Below are positions 11,231-23,042 of a stretch of DNA of 64,000 nucleotides, in pieces. A model generated the notes under the pieces. It saw only the letters and a list, made by a program, of their open reading frames with translations, was not told the DNA's origin and did no database searches. The translations under genes and the position numbers were made by a program. The DNA comes from Gonapodya prolifera JEL478 (lineage: Eukaryota > Monoblepharomycota > Monoblepharidomycetes > Monoblepharidales > Gonapodyaceae), in assembly GCA_001574975.1 (NCBI GenBank), contig KQ965779.1, positions 205,808 to 269,807 of the forward strand, written 5' to 3'. Position 1 is the stretch's first letter, and each line of letters opens with the position of its first letter.

Positions 11231-12177
11231 ACAACTAGAGCGTGAGAGGGGACGCCTTGTGGACAGACTGAATGGGAAGGTTGTCAAGGAGGAGTTGGTG
11301 CGCCAGGGTGCTGGGGACGAGAACTTCAAAGCAGCTCACACATTTGAACCCATCCATGTACGTATTTCGTAATAAGGACGCATTTTTACTACTGTTCTCA
11401 GTATCAGCGTAGGTTACCAATATCCATCAACATTCTGTTTATGACCCATGTTCCCGCCGTTTTAACCCCAAGTATGCGGCTGAGCTTCAGCGCCTCATCT
11501 CATTCTATGGACTTCACATCCACCAACTTCAAGAAATTGTGCACGCAATTTTTGGGACTGTCTTTGATGTTGACGGAGTGAACATCAATGATGTGATAAC
11601 ATTCCTGTCAGCTGCAACTCTCTCACGTCATGGTCAGATTTCTGCAAGGTACAATAAAGGATGTTTGAGGGAAAAAATTTGCCCATAGACCACCTCTTTA
11701 TGCGTTGGAGTGTGATGCAACGTTGCGTGATATATTATAAGTATTGTAGTCTAAACTATGGGAACCCACGGCTGGGTAGATCCCGACACCAATACAACTG
11801 ATCCTACCCTTGGACATATCCTACGGTACACGTGCCTCTACAGGAGTATGATGGCGGAGGCGGTCCATGCAACAAGAAAGTTCTTTCTGGATTTGTCATT
11901 TTCCACGACAATCGGAAGACAGAACAAGTGCTTTTAGGTACTGCACGTACACTTTGAAAGAGAATTGGGCATATGGCATAGCTCCAACGCTACAGCACCT
12001 TGCATCAAGGCTGTGCAACTAGATACAGTAGAGCATTCTGAGCTCATAAAAGACCACATCACAAGAGGTGAATGGTGAGAGCTTCCACATGAGCTGTCTG
12101 AGTTCCATGAAGACTTTGCTAGAACTAAGGATCCTGATGGCAACAAACTTTGGATACCCTATGCCACATGCAAATTA

Positions 12178-13472
12178 ATGACCTGCTCCACATTGAAAGG
12201 AATGCACAAAAGCAGCACACCAGGCTATGTGTTGTCAGCTGCACTGCAACAACAGTGGTACCTGTTACTGCCAATTCAGAAGAAGTTCTTCAAGAGGAAG
12301 AGGTTGAAGTTGAGGGCAAACAACAATGATAATGAGGATGTGGGATTGTTTGCAGAACATATTGATGAGGGAGATGATCAGCACTCACCACACATACTAA
12401 GCCTTGTAGCAGCTCTCTAAAGGCCTGGAAGGATGGCAGCAAAATACCCACAGTTTCATGATGTGGTAAATTGCATTCCACATCTCCATTTGATGGAGCT
12501 GACATCTTGAAATATGGGGTACCTGGCCATTCTCCAGAAGAGCTACTCAGGCTTGGGTATTGACCTGACAGTGAAAAGGGATTTGATTACATGCCAAAGC
12601 TCCCAAAAGATCCTAGTAATTGACTTTTCATTTTGTCACACATGGTGGCACTTGTTGCAAAATCACACTATGGGATACTCCTGGTGCGCAACTTCATTAA
12701 TGAGGCATATGGTGGTGGAGTTTGGAAGTCAAGCAGTAACAAAGCATTTGTTGAAATGGCAGCTGAGATTACTACAGAGCGGACAAACCCTGAAATCATG
12801 ACATGGACATGTATGTTTGCTGCTGATCATGAGCAAGAGAATATGAACTACGTTGAGCTTCAGAAAAACAACTGCCTTGATATAGCCATTGATGGGAAAT
12901 CACCTCAAGAATTCAAAGATACATGGCACAAAAGGGGTGTTGGTGACTATTGCCTGTCTTTCCAAGGAATGTGGTGGAAACCTCAATGGGATTGACAATG
13001 CAGCAACGCAAGTGTTGGCTCAGAAGGAATTCCAAAAAGATCTTTGGATTGTCATGCTTATAACAGAGCATGTCAAAGCCCAAACTAAGAGAGATGCAAG
13101 GTGAAAACGGAAGTTGACCTCCAAAGCACAAGATGGGAACACAGGGAGTCAACCTGACAGGGATCCACTGGGGAAAAGGCGCAAGACGTTGTAGCATATG
13201 TTGAGGAAGGGTGGATGACTGATGTCATTATGTTACAGATGGTCTGTGATGGAGGGGAAGACAAGATTGGGTCCAACAAAACGTTTGATAATAGGATTCT
13301 GGGCAGATTGGATAAACTCATTTTCAAGGGAAATATAATGACTTCCACACTTCCAAAATCCACCAGAAGCCATGTGGAGGAGAGCATTACCTTCCTCATG
13401 GTAAACAGCCATATTGCACATAAGGTTCTGTCAATTAGAGAACATCATTTGATGGCAAAGTTTGCCATTTGA
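12178..13472 (+). pseudogene. Unidentified decayed protein-coding fragments
   Basis: Several plus-strand ORF pieces follow one another in changing frames. 12178-12420 is acidic near its end. 12633-12995 contains MSHMVALVAKSHYGILLV and FVEMAAEITTERTNPEIMTW. 13215-13472 follows. Stops and frame changes between them show that the original reading frame is lost. I recognise no family. The pieces look like coding sequence by residue mix, so I record them as a relic. Confidence 0.3.
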
Positions 13473-16400
13473 ATGTTCTCCCTTTTCCAACATGCAGTGT
13501 CTGAGTGGTCCATGTTGTTTAATGTCAGGCACAACATGGCAAACAGCTCCATGGATCTTGATTCTCTTGCCATGGTCAGGGCAGTAGCTACATGGATATG
13601 TTGAGGTTCACAATAATTTGTCAAAGGTAGTTAAACTCACCTTTGTAGTGAACTCACAAACTTTTCTTTTTGATGATCCAACTAAGCACAAAAAGATTTG
13701 CAAATTCATAATAGTACTCTGTTGGATGAGAGCATAAAGGCAAGAAGTTGCAACCCAATGTTCCAGAAATGATCTGGGAAGTTTAAAGTCACTGTCTGAG
13801 ATTCTACCTCACATCCTGTTCTTGCTTCAACTGGTTCAGCTTCTGTTTCTTCATCCAATTGCTGCTGCTGGACACTTGCTGATGAAGCTTTGCTCCCTTG
13901 GCTGCTCATGTAAGCATGAATTCAACAACTGGAGGTTGTCAAGTGCTCTACAGACAGTTTGAGATTTAAAATCATTTATGCCTTCTTAAGGGACATGTGT
14001 ACATACCAGACATTGTTGATTGGTCAGAGCAGGCATTGGATTGGGTATCCTGATTTGGCAAACTGTCATGAAGAGAGGGTGAATTCTTATTTGAGCTTGG
14101 GTTTCTGGTCACTGTGAAAGCAGAGGTGCTGGATTCCTTTGCTTGCTTTCCCTTCTTCTTGTCACATGGCAGTGCAGTCTGCCTAGTACATGTACTTCCT
14201 TTGAAATGTCAAATCTGAAACACAAATGCCTGATATGCAAAAACATAATCTGGGAATAATAGTTTTGTCACAGTGATAGTCATGGCTTCTTGCAAAATGT
14301 TTTGGCTCACCTCAGCCATAGCACTATAGTCTTTCCCATTTCCTGACCCTGTCCAATGTGCAACCCAATGAGGGCTGATCTTTACTCAAACAGCATTTTG
14401 TGGGACTGCCCAGATAATGGCTTCAAGTTTCACCATTGATTCATCAGATGACAGGAAAAACTTACTGTTGAGTGCATTATATTTCAGTGGACCTAGAGGG
14501 AAGGCATGGAGAAGCTCTTGTGGGGCATCTTGATGGGGTTGGAATCCAAGGGTGAAGAAAAACGAATTCTGATGTACTCCTTCATCTTGCGGGGCCTTGA
14601 GACCCAGGTGAGCACAATGTTGCTCAGTGTTACCAAGCCCACCAAGTTGCAAGACTGGTAATACCACATTACCCTGCTGGCATCAAGTCTGCTTTCATGA
14701 TTCTATTACCAAAGCCTGTTGGGATTTCTGAACATTTTGCTTTAATTACTGGCATTAACATACTTACTTCCTGGAGACAATGTAATTTTGATTCACTTGC
14801 TCTTACCCTTCCAATTTCAAGTGGACATGAGGCATCTCCATCACAACACATACAGTGTGGCCCACTGGCTGACGTACTCTGCTTAACAGAACATATTGTA
14901 TAATGCCTTGGTGCATCTGCATCAACATGGCCAATGCAACCTGCAACAAACACTTGTTGACAAAGCCTGCATGCCAGCAGAAGAAACCTTTGTTAAGCTT
15001 TGAAATTGAGCTTCCAAGTATTGCAGCTGCCATCTGCAGTGTTTTGATTGGAAGGAATGCAGTTGAGACAAATACCTGAAATGCAAAAGTTAATGAGTAA
15101 TGACATTGCATTTTCCCAATCACTGAAACAAAGTTTGCACTGGTTTGTCAAAATATTGTTCTGCTTGTAACCAATTCTAAGGAAATGGATACCAAAGTTT
15201 TCTGCATAGTTGTACCATTTACTGGAAGCTCATCTCTGCAGAATTTTTGATCATTTGATCAGCCATGCAACAAAAAATCCTGCAAAAGCTTATGTAAAGA
15301 TTCCCAAAGGGTTAGGTAGATGTGGACAACCTTGTGACTCCACCTTGAATGGTGGAGGTTTCAAAAAGCACTCAAAAGTTGTTCCAATGAAAGCTTCTCT
15401 GGGACACAGTTCCCTTGCTCTCTCCCAGTCCCACATTTAATTTGGCCAGCCAGAATAAAGTTGGATAGAGACCTGTGAGGTTCAGCAAGAGAATTTTTGG
15501 TCTGCAGTGTTCTCTGAGCAACTGCTGCAGACATAGGGAACAGGTAGGACCTTGTCATATCCACATAATATCCCTGAGTGTCCTCCATCTGAATGGCAAG
15601 AATCTTCATGATCAAGTCACCACCATTGTCCATCTCCAGAAATTGTGTTATGAGCCCAATACCAATGGTGCTACACAACTGAGGTGAGCTGCACAAGCCT
15701 GTAAACTGCAGGAACATGTATGTGTGATCAAATATACATAACAAGTTGTAATGTGCATGGAACTCACCTACAGGAACGTGATGCCAAACTTAGGGCATGT
15801 CCTGCAGGTGTGCACACATAAACCCGTGGCCACAGTAGTTGCGCAGCAGCTAGTACCAAGCACTCATACTACTCTATATACTCATGTTAGTGGATGTCAG
15901 TGTGACAAATGGGAGTATGTCCATCAGCAACAATCTCAACAAAATCCCCTACCCAGAGGGTGCAATCACTACCCAGAACTACCAAGTTGCAGCTCTGGTA
16001 AGCACTTTTTGTATGCCACTTTGTTGCTTGTCTTGGACCAGTCAAACCTCCCAAAAGTTGATCTCATGGAGGTGTTGAATCATCTGTGCAAGGTTTGGGT
16101 TGCCAAAAACAAGGGATGCAATCTGGAAAATGTCCAAATGGTACATTTTGGTGCTGGAGGAGCCAGGATGGTTGTTTTTAGAATAGTGTTCCAGAGAGAA
16201 GATGGGATCCATCATGAAACTTCCAGCAGGTTTGTAAACATGGGGAAGTAGTCATGTGGGCAATTTTGGGCAGTTGCAATCAGAAAGTGAACAGCGCAGA
16301 GCTGATATTCCAACAGATTGAGATGCTGTGACCAGGCAAGGTTGACAAACAGGAACTCCAGGATAGATTGAACAGTCTTTGATCCATCATTGAAGGTGAA

Positions 16401-16698
16401 CCCAATTCCAGCCCTGAACTGCTTTTGGCCTGTTCCAGACTGTATGGTGCCTTGGCATCTTTGTTGAATGGAGAGGTGCTACAATCATGAGGGTCATGTT
16501 GAGGGAGCGATGTCTGTCAACACTTTATAATCATGTCAAGAACGTCCAGCAGGCCAAGCATCTCAGTACGTACAGTCTTGTTGTCCAAAAGGTCCTTGTC
16601 ACTGTCCACCCATTCCTCATTGCTGCCAGGGTCTTGACCCAACTGTGACATTTCCAGCCAAGTGACACAAGACCACGAACAAATACACAATGCAGGAC

Positions 16699-16941
16699 TC
16701 ACCACGGCATCATTTTCATAATCCGCTGACAAAGATCCAGCTCCAAGTTCATGGGAAGGTTTTTGCAAAGGCGATTCCCGTGAGTTTTCATCCTGAATGG
16801 ACTCTTCGAACAACCCTTTGCAATCCCTGTCCTCTCAATGCTGCGGATAGATACTTTGTGCTTCTTCGAATTCTCGTGGTATTTGAGATGCGATGGTGCT
16901 GTTGATGTCAATCGAGGAGTATTGCGGCACAGGTCACACAT
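16699..16941 (-). pseudogene. C2H2 zinc-finger-like ORF fragment
   Basis: The reverse-strand ORF begins MCDLC and continues to HLKYHENSKKHK. The spacing C-x2-C-x12-H-x3-H matches a classical C2H2 zinc finger, followed by a basic stretch. The frame stops after 80 residues. It may be the N-terminal DNA-binding exon of the decayed reverse-strand element whose pieces run down to about 13.7 kb (inference). One finger by chance is possible, so confidence is low. Confidence 0.3.
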
Positions 16942-17344
16942 TATGCCACCTGGGACAACGACCGTTCACGGAGGATGGGCTTGCGACCCCCGCTTCGCTT
17001 TTGAAGCTCGCGGCATAGAATATTTCGGCGAAAGAGCTTGTCGTTGTTCAAGGGGTGAATGCAATTGGTCTCCTTGAACTCCCTGTATTATTGGTTTCGA
17101 TAGTTAACTCTAGGAAGCTCTCTATGACGCGCTAGGATAAGCTAGTCTTAGCGACAGCTAGGACTAGTGTAGGGCCCAATCGGAAACACTGGGATTTACG
17201 AGGTGCGATGGGATTGTCTAGGAAATATCTGGGCGTATAACTTGAGATAATCCCGCTGCGGTCAGACTCCCCTTGTCGGGAGACTCGTTTCGTGAGCCTT
17301 AGTCTATAAAACGATGCCCAATGCGGCACCTTATAACTGCAATT

Positions 17345-18338
17345 ATGGCTCTCGCAGCACTCTATGTCGCACTTCCGGAGCTTTCAAGAAACATCACTCG
17401 ACGCGCATTCACCTCGTTTTCAAAACAAGCAATGGCTCCAATTCAGCTCTACTCTTTCCCAACGCCGAATTGGACAAAAGCTTGGAATCGCTCTTGAGGA
17501 GCTCGGGATTCCGTACGAGCCCCATGTTATCAACATCATGAAAGGAGAATCCGCCACCCCGATCTTCGACCTGGACTTTGCTCCATTGCTCAACCGTTTC
17601 GTAATTCCGTAGGAGACATTAAGACTCCCGAATTCACCGCTGTGAACCCTAACCAAAAGATTCCCGCGATTGTTGACCCCGACGGCCCCAAGCCAATCTC
17701 AATTTTCGAGTCTGGCGCGATCCTCTTGTACCTTGCCGAAAAGACCGGAAAGCTTCTTCCCAAGGACCCTAGAGAAAAGTGGCAAGTCGTAGAATGGGTG
17801 TTCTGGCAGGTATATCGTTGTTTTCTTGGAGGTACACACCTCAGTATCTCAACAGTTTATCCTTCCAGATGGCAGGACTCGGACCGATGTTCGGGACAGT
17901 TCTGCCACTTCTACAAGTTTGCCCCTCAAAAGATTGAAGTAAGTGGTTGCGTTTCGCTTTGACTGCACCGATTGCCGATCTGGAGACTGATGGTTGCCAA
18001 ATCAAGTACGCCATTGACAGGTACACCGTCGAGTCGAAACGATTGCTCGGAGTGTTGGATAAGCAGCTCGAGGGACACGACTACGTTGTCGGCAACGAGT
18101 ACACAATCGCAGATATTGCCATTGTGACCTGGGTTGACGTTCTGACCGGCTTTTATCAAGGTTGGCACCACTGATTTGTTAGTTTTCTTGAATATCCATC
18201 ACTAAAGCCGTGCGATTGTTCAACTTTTCAGCGGGTGACCATCTTTCAGTTTCAGAATTCAAGAATGTAGCGGAGTGGTCGAAGAGAGTCAATGCTCGTC
18301 CTGCGGTGCAGAAGGGAACTATCGTGTGCATGCCTTAG
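17345..18338 (+). pseudogene. Ure2p/YfcG-like glutathione S-transferase with two frame breaks
   Basis: The encoded protein matches the Ure2p-like (nu-type) GST family: APIQLYSFPTPN, GQKLGIALEELGIPYEPHV, NPNQKIPAIVDPDG, SIFESGAILLYLAEKTGKLL, then the helical C-domain YAIDRYTVESKRLLGVLDKQ and YTIADIAIVTWVD, ending NARPAVQKGTIVCMP. These enzymes use glutathione for conjugation or disulfide reduction. An in-frame upstream ATG at 17345 gives a basic, Arg/Ser-rich 29-residue leader (RNITRRAFTSFSKQ) that looks like a mitochondrial presequence; the core starts at 17432. An extra T near 17470 and an extra G near 17893-17895 shift the frame, so the gene as given cannot make the full enzyme. Introns otherwise splice in phase. 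Either a recent pseudogene or two sequence errors. Confidence 0.75.
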
Positions 18339-18450
18339 CTTGGTGTAGAAACTATTTTAGCTGTCATTTCACTTCCTCAATCATGAATGGAAATTTAGCC
18401 GCCACACTCCAAGCAATTCAGGCCCCACCCAACTCCCCCTCACGCAGCGC

Positions 18451-19546
18451 ATGATACCCAATCCAATGGAAATCAGATTCGGGTCCGAACGCGGGCCACA
18501 GATTTCCAACCTGCAGGAGAACAAGGCGGCTCACTCGTTATCTTTCACCCTCTCGAACGTGGACCTGTCCTTCGCCAACGCCCTCCGGAGAACAATGATT
18601 GCCGATGTTCCGACCATGGCTATCGACTTGGTGCAGATTAAGTCGAACACGTCGTCGCTGGCGGACGAGTTTATCACCCACAGGCTCGGACTCATTCCTC
18701 TGGTCTCCCACGGTGGGTCCCAGCTAGACTCACAAGAAACCAGAATGTTTGCTAATCGTTGTGTTCTTTGCTGCTGCCTGGGTGGCCTCGCTCACGATTC
18801 GTCCTTGTGGGCAGAATTCATCCGTTTCAACAAAACCACGGACTGCTCCTGCGCCGAATACTGTCCCAACTGCTCCGTCGAGCTCACACTGCGCGCTCGA
18901 TGCGCCAATGAGGACCAGATGGAGGTCACGTCGCGCTCGTTCGTTTCGTCGCACAACGTGGTAAAGCCTGTCATTGGCACGGGCCGGGACGCGTACACGG
19001 GCCTGGGTGCAGCCGACGATGACGATCCAGGAATCTTGATTGTAAAACTGCGGAAGGGGCAGGAGATTGATTTCCGGTGCATTGCAAAAAAGGTGAGTTG
19101 GTCGAGATTTATAAATGGAGCTGTGAAAACGAACCCACGAACGTTTGGCCTACTCTTAGGGGACGGGCAAAGAGCACGCTAAATGGTCTCCCTGTGCCGC
19201 AGTCTCCTTCGAGTACGACCCACACAACAAACTCCGGTAAGCGGGCAACATTGCCACGAATTTCGGTCGAACTCTCTCACCCGCCATGTCCTCCAGCCAC
19301 ACCACGTACTGGTACGAAGACTCCGCCGCCGCTGAATGGCCTCTCTCCCTGAACGCCCAACTGGAACCTGCCCCTGCGCAAGACGCACCGTTTGACTACA
19401 AAGCCCAGCCCACAACGTTCTACTTCAACGTGGAGACCACGGGAGCGCTTGAGCCGGCGGACGTGGTGCTCTGGGCGATGAGGACGCTGCAAGCCAAGTT
19501 GGCTCTTGTGGTGAAGGAATTGAGGGATGGCGCTGGAGATGTTTGA
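18451..19546 (+). CDS. RPB3: RNA polymerase II third-largest subunit RPB3
   Basis: RPB3 pairs with RPB11 as the alpha-like platform on which RNA polymerase II assembles in the nucleus. Four exons (18451-18712, 18815-19092, 19160-19236, 19297-19546) give 288 aa, within the usual range for the family. The alpha-motif is clear (LSNVDLSFANALRRTMIADV, then FITHRLGLIPLVS). The zinc site is CSCAEYCPNC. The C-terminal landmarks are GILIVKLRKGQEIDF, KKGTGKEHAKWSP, FEYDPHNKLRHTTYWYEDS and FDYKAQPTTFYFNVET. The ATG sits 113 bp after the stop of the GST-like gene. It converges with the TFIIA gene. All signature residues that I can check are present. Confidence 0.93.
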
Positions 19547-20052
19547 ACGATTTAGTTTTCTTGTATGCGAAGAATACCGCACCCGGCTTCGAAAAGTGTT
19601 CGCTTAGGGCGGAGCCACTATTACGAAAATTGCGAAAATTGCGAGTCATTCTTGAGAACCGCCACATGGAAGCTTCCATGAACTGAATGGCAAGGGCTGG
19701 GAGGAGTTCAGCACAATTGTATCACCTCGTACCGAAAGCGATTTTCACAGGTGCCTATGACAGAGAAAGAAATTTGTGGATTTCAAATGGCTGCTGGTCA
19801 TTTTATCGACGGCGTACAATTGCGAAGATCTCTTCCACCCTCCACAGGAAACAGAACGAGCCCAGTCATTTGAACTATGGAAAATGAAAGTGTCGCTTCA
19901 ACAGTTTTCTGAGCAATATTCGTCAATGTTTGAATTAAATGCAAAGATTATATCCATCTGTTTCTAAAATATGATGGCGGCCTCCTCCAACTGCAGGGGC
20001 GCCTCATACGGCAGGAGCCCCGCATCGAAACTTCGTTCGCCGAAACATGTAG
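19547..20052. other. Convergent 3' intergenic region
   Basis: This lies between the stops of RPB3 (plus) and TFIIA large subunit (minus) and should contain both poly(A) sites. Short A/T-rich stretches occur, but I see no gene or named element. Confidence 0.4.
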
Positions 20053-21546
20053 CTACCACTCGAAGTCCCCATTGGCTCTGTGAAACAAGTAATCCTTCCC
20101 GGCAACGCTCAACACCCCGTCTCGGAAACCGCACCGCCACTTATTCCTTGTCCGCTGCACCTTGTCGTACTGGCACAGACACAAGTCCGACTCCTCTGCC
20201 TCGTCGCCAGACGAGTCCGAGTCGAGGTCAGAGCCGATACCGTCGGAGCCGGCACCGTCCTGTAAAAACACGAGTCGCTCGGTCAATCGGTCGAAGAGAT
20301 TAACGCATTCTTTCACACACCGCTCCATCGTCCTCTTCCTCTTCATCTTCATTTACGTCGCCGTCGACTTGAGGTATGGTTGGCGGACGCGTATTCGTGG
20401 ACGCTGTAGCAGCAACGCTTCCCTCGTCCGATACAGCCGAATTGGCATGCAGCTTGCACCTTCGCCTGTCCTTTTTCCTTCCTCGCACCGGGACTGTAGA
20501 AGCTTGGGTATCATCCGCTCCCCCAGATGTTTCTCCTTCATTCCCGCCACCAGCAACCAACGCTGCCCTCAGCTCTGCTGTCTCCCGAGACCGCTGGGCA
20601 TATATCGATGCAGCTTGACGATTGAAGGCAAGGTCGGCAGCCTAGCAAGAATCACTGTGGTAAGTTGCTCGATGATGGTGGTTCGAATGCAAGCCAACCT
20701 CGCGACTCAGCGATGTCTCAACTCCCTCCTCAACGGTGTCCTCCTGAGAACCCTCGTCCCCAGCGTCTACGTCCGCCGGGCCATCCACTTGAGGAAAACG
20801 GCGTTGTTGCTGTTGCTTTTGTTGTGCAAGCTGTATATATTGCAGTAGCTGAGGATTAAGAGTACCCGAAGCGCTGGTTTGTTGTTGGAGAATCTGGCAA
20901 GGTGTGTACAGAAGTATCGACGGTAGAGGCATGGAAGAATTGAGTATCGTGGGTGATACCTCGAAACCCCCTCCCACCCCACCCCACATTCTGAGCTTGT
21001 GCATACGCCATTTGAGACGGAACCGGAGGCCGTTGAGCAGGTTGAGCCCCCGCCTGCACGTATCCTCCGAACTCGCTCTTTATGAGAGGTGTGGAGGAGC
21101 TGGCAGACGACTGTCGTGCGTTTCCCGCTGATCCAGCAGCCGCACCACCAGCCGTCTGCTGGGCGTACAACTTGCTCAGCTGAGCCAGAGTAATCTGACC
21201 ATTAGGAAGCTGCAACTGAGGCTCCGCAGCTGGCTGCGCGATGGCCTCGGCTTGAGCAGGGGCAGGGTCGACGAACTCGGCACCGGACACAAAGTCTGCT
21301 GGGAAATTGGCGACTCCGGAGTTCATCACCTTGTTCTCCCACGTCTCCAAGCGTTGAAGTGATGGTAAGCGAGTGGTACGTTGGTCAGGCTGCTCGCTCC
21401 CCGTGGCGTCGCGGATAGAAAAGACTCACCATTTCAAGTTCGTGGAGAACGTTCTCCTCGATGCCCACGTTCGCGAACTCGGGTCGCAACTTGTCGATAA
21501 CGTCCTCAATAATGGACTTGTACACGCTCACGACGATTTGATTCAT
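20053..21546 (-). CDS. TOA1: Transcription initiation factor TFIIA large (alpha/beta) subunit
   Basis: TFIIA stabilises TBP on the TATA box during RNA polymerase II initiation. The reverse-strand gene shows both conserved ends of this family. The N-terminal four-helix part is YKSIIEDVIDKLRPEF...NVLHELEM, spliced from 21430 to 21344 to give TWENKVMNSGV. The C-terminal beta-barrel is LCLCQYDKVQRTRNKWRC, then GVLSVAGKDYLFHRANGDFE before the stop. Between them is the usual divergent spacer, here Gln-rich (QLAQQKQQQQRRFPQVDG), basic and finally acidic (DVNEDEEEEDDG, SDLDSDSSGDEAEES). About five exons are needed; the middle junctions are less certain than the ends. I chose the ATG at 21546 (MNQIVVSVYK) because family members begin just before this helix; an in-frame ATG at 21618 would add 24 residues. 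Confidence 0.87.
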
Positions 21547-21638
21547 GGACGCCATCGTCTCTTGGAAAGTGGTGGACACGGTGACAGAATTCTTGAGGAC
21601 ACTGCCGCTTGTGACCATAGCGTTGAAACTTCGAATAA

Positions 21639-22900
21639 CTAAATTTCCACTCCTTCTAGTTCTTCACGGAATACATCGTAGTTGCCCTCTCCTTTAGGAT
21701 CCATTACCGCACACACAACGCGCTTCCAGCGTCCTTTGAACTCTTCCTCCGAACAAATTTGATGAAAAAGGGTGGTCATGTGCTCTGGTGGGTTAAAAAA
21801 TGCCCTGGATTTCATGTTTATGATTTAAACGAGTGGATGTCCTGCCCCAAAAAACCAATCGGTGAATCATCAACCCACCCGCACCCAAACGCTCCAAGAA
21901 CAAGAGAATCGTTCCCATTGTCCACAGAAAATCTGAGAATGGTACGTATTTTGTCCTTGGTGAGTGCAGTGTCAGATTCGTTCAGTTGATGCCACAACGA
22001 GCCCTCGGGGCGAACAATTCGTGGGAAAATGATTGCCGCAGCCTAGAAAAACCAGCTGTATGTCGTTATTGTACGACTGATATCGCAATGAGAACGTTTA
22101 CTGCAACAAAATCGGCAAAGAAGCGTTCACTAGTTGGTAAAGCCGATACCTCTCGTGAGAGTTGCCACGGAATGCAAGTACCCCAGGGCAGCAAATTGCT
22201 CCTGTGGGTGCAATTGGATACGTCCAGCTTCGGTTGGGGTCCATGTTCAGGTGATTCGAAAGCGACAGGTCTTCGAGACACCGATATATCAATTCGCGAT
22301 TGGAGATCCATTCGAAGAAACAACTGTAATGACACACTTACCGTATGTGGAACGATAGAACATTTGATCCTCCTGCGCTCGAGCTCCTCTCAGCCAACCA
22401 CCACCGGGAATGTCGGGATTCGCCACTTAAGTTTTACGATCAAAGACGTCAGTCAACCTCACACAATCTTCGAACGGTCTTCGTGCAGGCATAAAGCGCA
22501 TTTCTGACCCCCTGCATCCACAACACTCACTATTCAGCACAAGTGGTCTCAATCTCGGTTGAACTCCGGCGGCCGCAACAGATTCACCCCCATCACCCCC
22601 AGTCTTTGGCCCGAACATCACTTCCCGTGTCACGTCCAGCGTGTCGCCATTGATGACCTCCACACGTACGGGGGGGGGGGGGAGTCGTTGATCGGGCTTC
22701 AAAGGTGTGAGAGGCGATGTCGAGGCGTTTTGGTCCTGCGGATGTTTTCGATCAGGGTGGGTACTCCTCGAGGAGGGAGGCGAAGTGGGAGCGTGTGCTT
22801 GATGAAAGAGAGTCCACGGAGGAGAAAATGCAGGGGGGGAGTATGTAGGATTGGTTGGGTATAAGTTTTGGAACGGCTGATTTGAACCTTGGTCCGTCAA
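21639..22900 (-). pseudogene. Microbial-type poly(ADP-ribose) glycohydrolase-like gene (DUF2263/TIGR02452), disrupted
   Basis: Reverse-strand pieces match this PARG-like family in the right order. VEVINGDTLDVTREVM comes from the N-terminal part. PGGGWLRGARAQEDQMFYRS is the GGG...QEE active-site loop. YPIAPTGAICCPGVLAFRG follows. SLVLGAFGCG is spliced in phase to AFFNPPEHMTTLFHQI, then a C-terminus ending FREELEGVEI (stop 21639-21641). Such enzymes cut ADP-ribose from modified proteins. An in-frame TAA (22427-22429) sits just before the active-site loop, and frame changes are needed near 22335 and around 22100. A 13-G run (22670-22682) lies inside the N-terminal part and makes its frame unsure. 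The loop reads Q-E-D rather than Q-E-E. Likely a pseudogene, unless several sequence errors coincide. Confidence 0.7.
22670..22682. repeat. 13-nt poly-G run
   Basis: Thirteen consecutive G on the plus strand fall inside the N-terminal coding part of the reverse-strand PARG-like gene, where they would read as prolines. Runs of this length are prone to both replication slippage and base-calling error. Confidence 0.95.
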
Positions 22901-23042
22901 AGTTTGTTGAAATGGCGGGAGGATAAGGTGGAAAATGATGGGAACGGGTAGGTAATAAACGGTTCAATGTATCGTCATCGAACCAGAGGAGGTAGCCGAA
23001 TCAATTGATTCAAATGCGTCGAAAATGTGAAACCCATACATA

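Larger units (their letters stand above)
10256..17344. other. Gene-poor island of decayed ORFs
   Basis: Across about 7 kb the base composition is visibly more A/T-rich than in flanking genes, and ORFs are short, overlapping and broken on both strands. Protein-like fragments can be picked out on the plus strand (10751-11230, 12178-13472) and on the minus strand (13706-13909, 14386-14953, 15361-15744, 16517-16941), but I could not join them into a full gene. The pattern suggests an old mobile-element insertion or a dying gene cluster. I could not identify terminal repeats, a target-site duplication or a known transposase signature by eye. About 16950-17340 holds nothing I can name. Confidence 0.45.
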
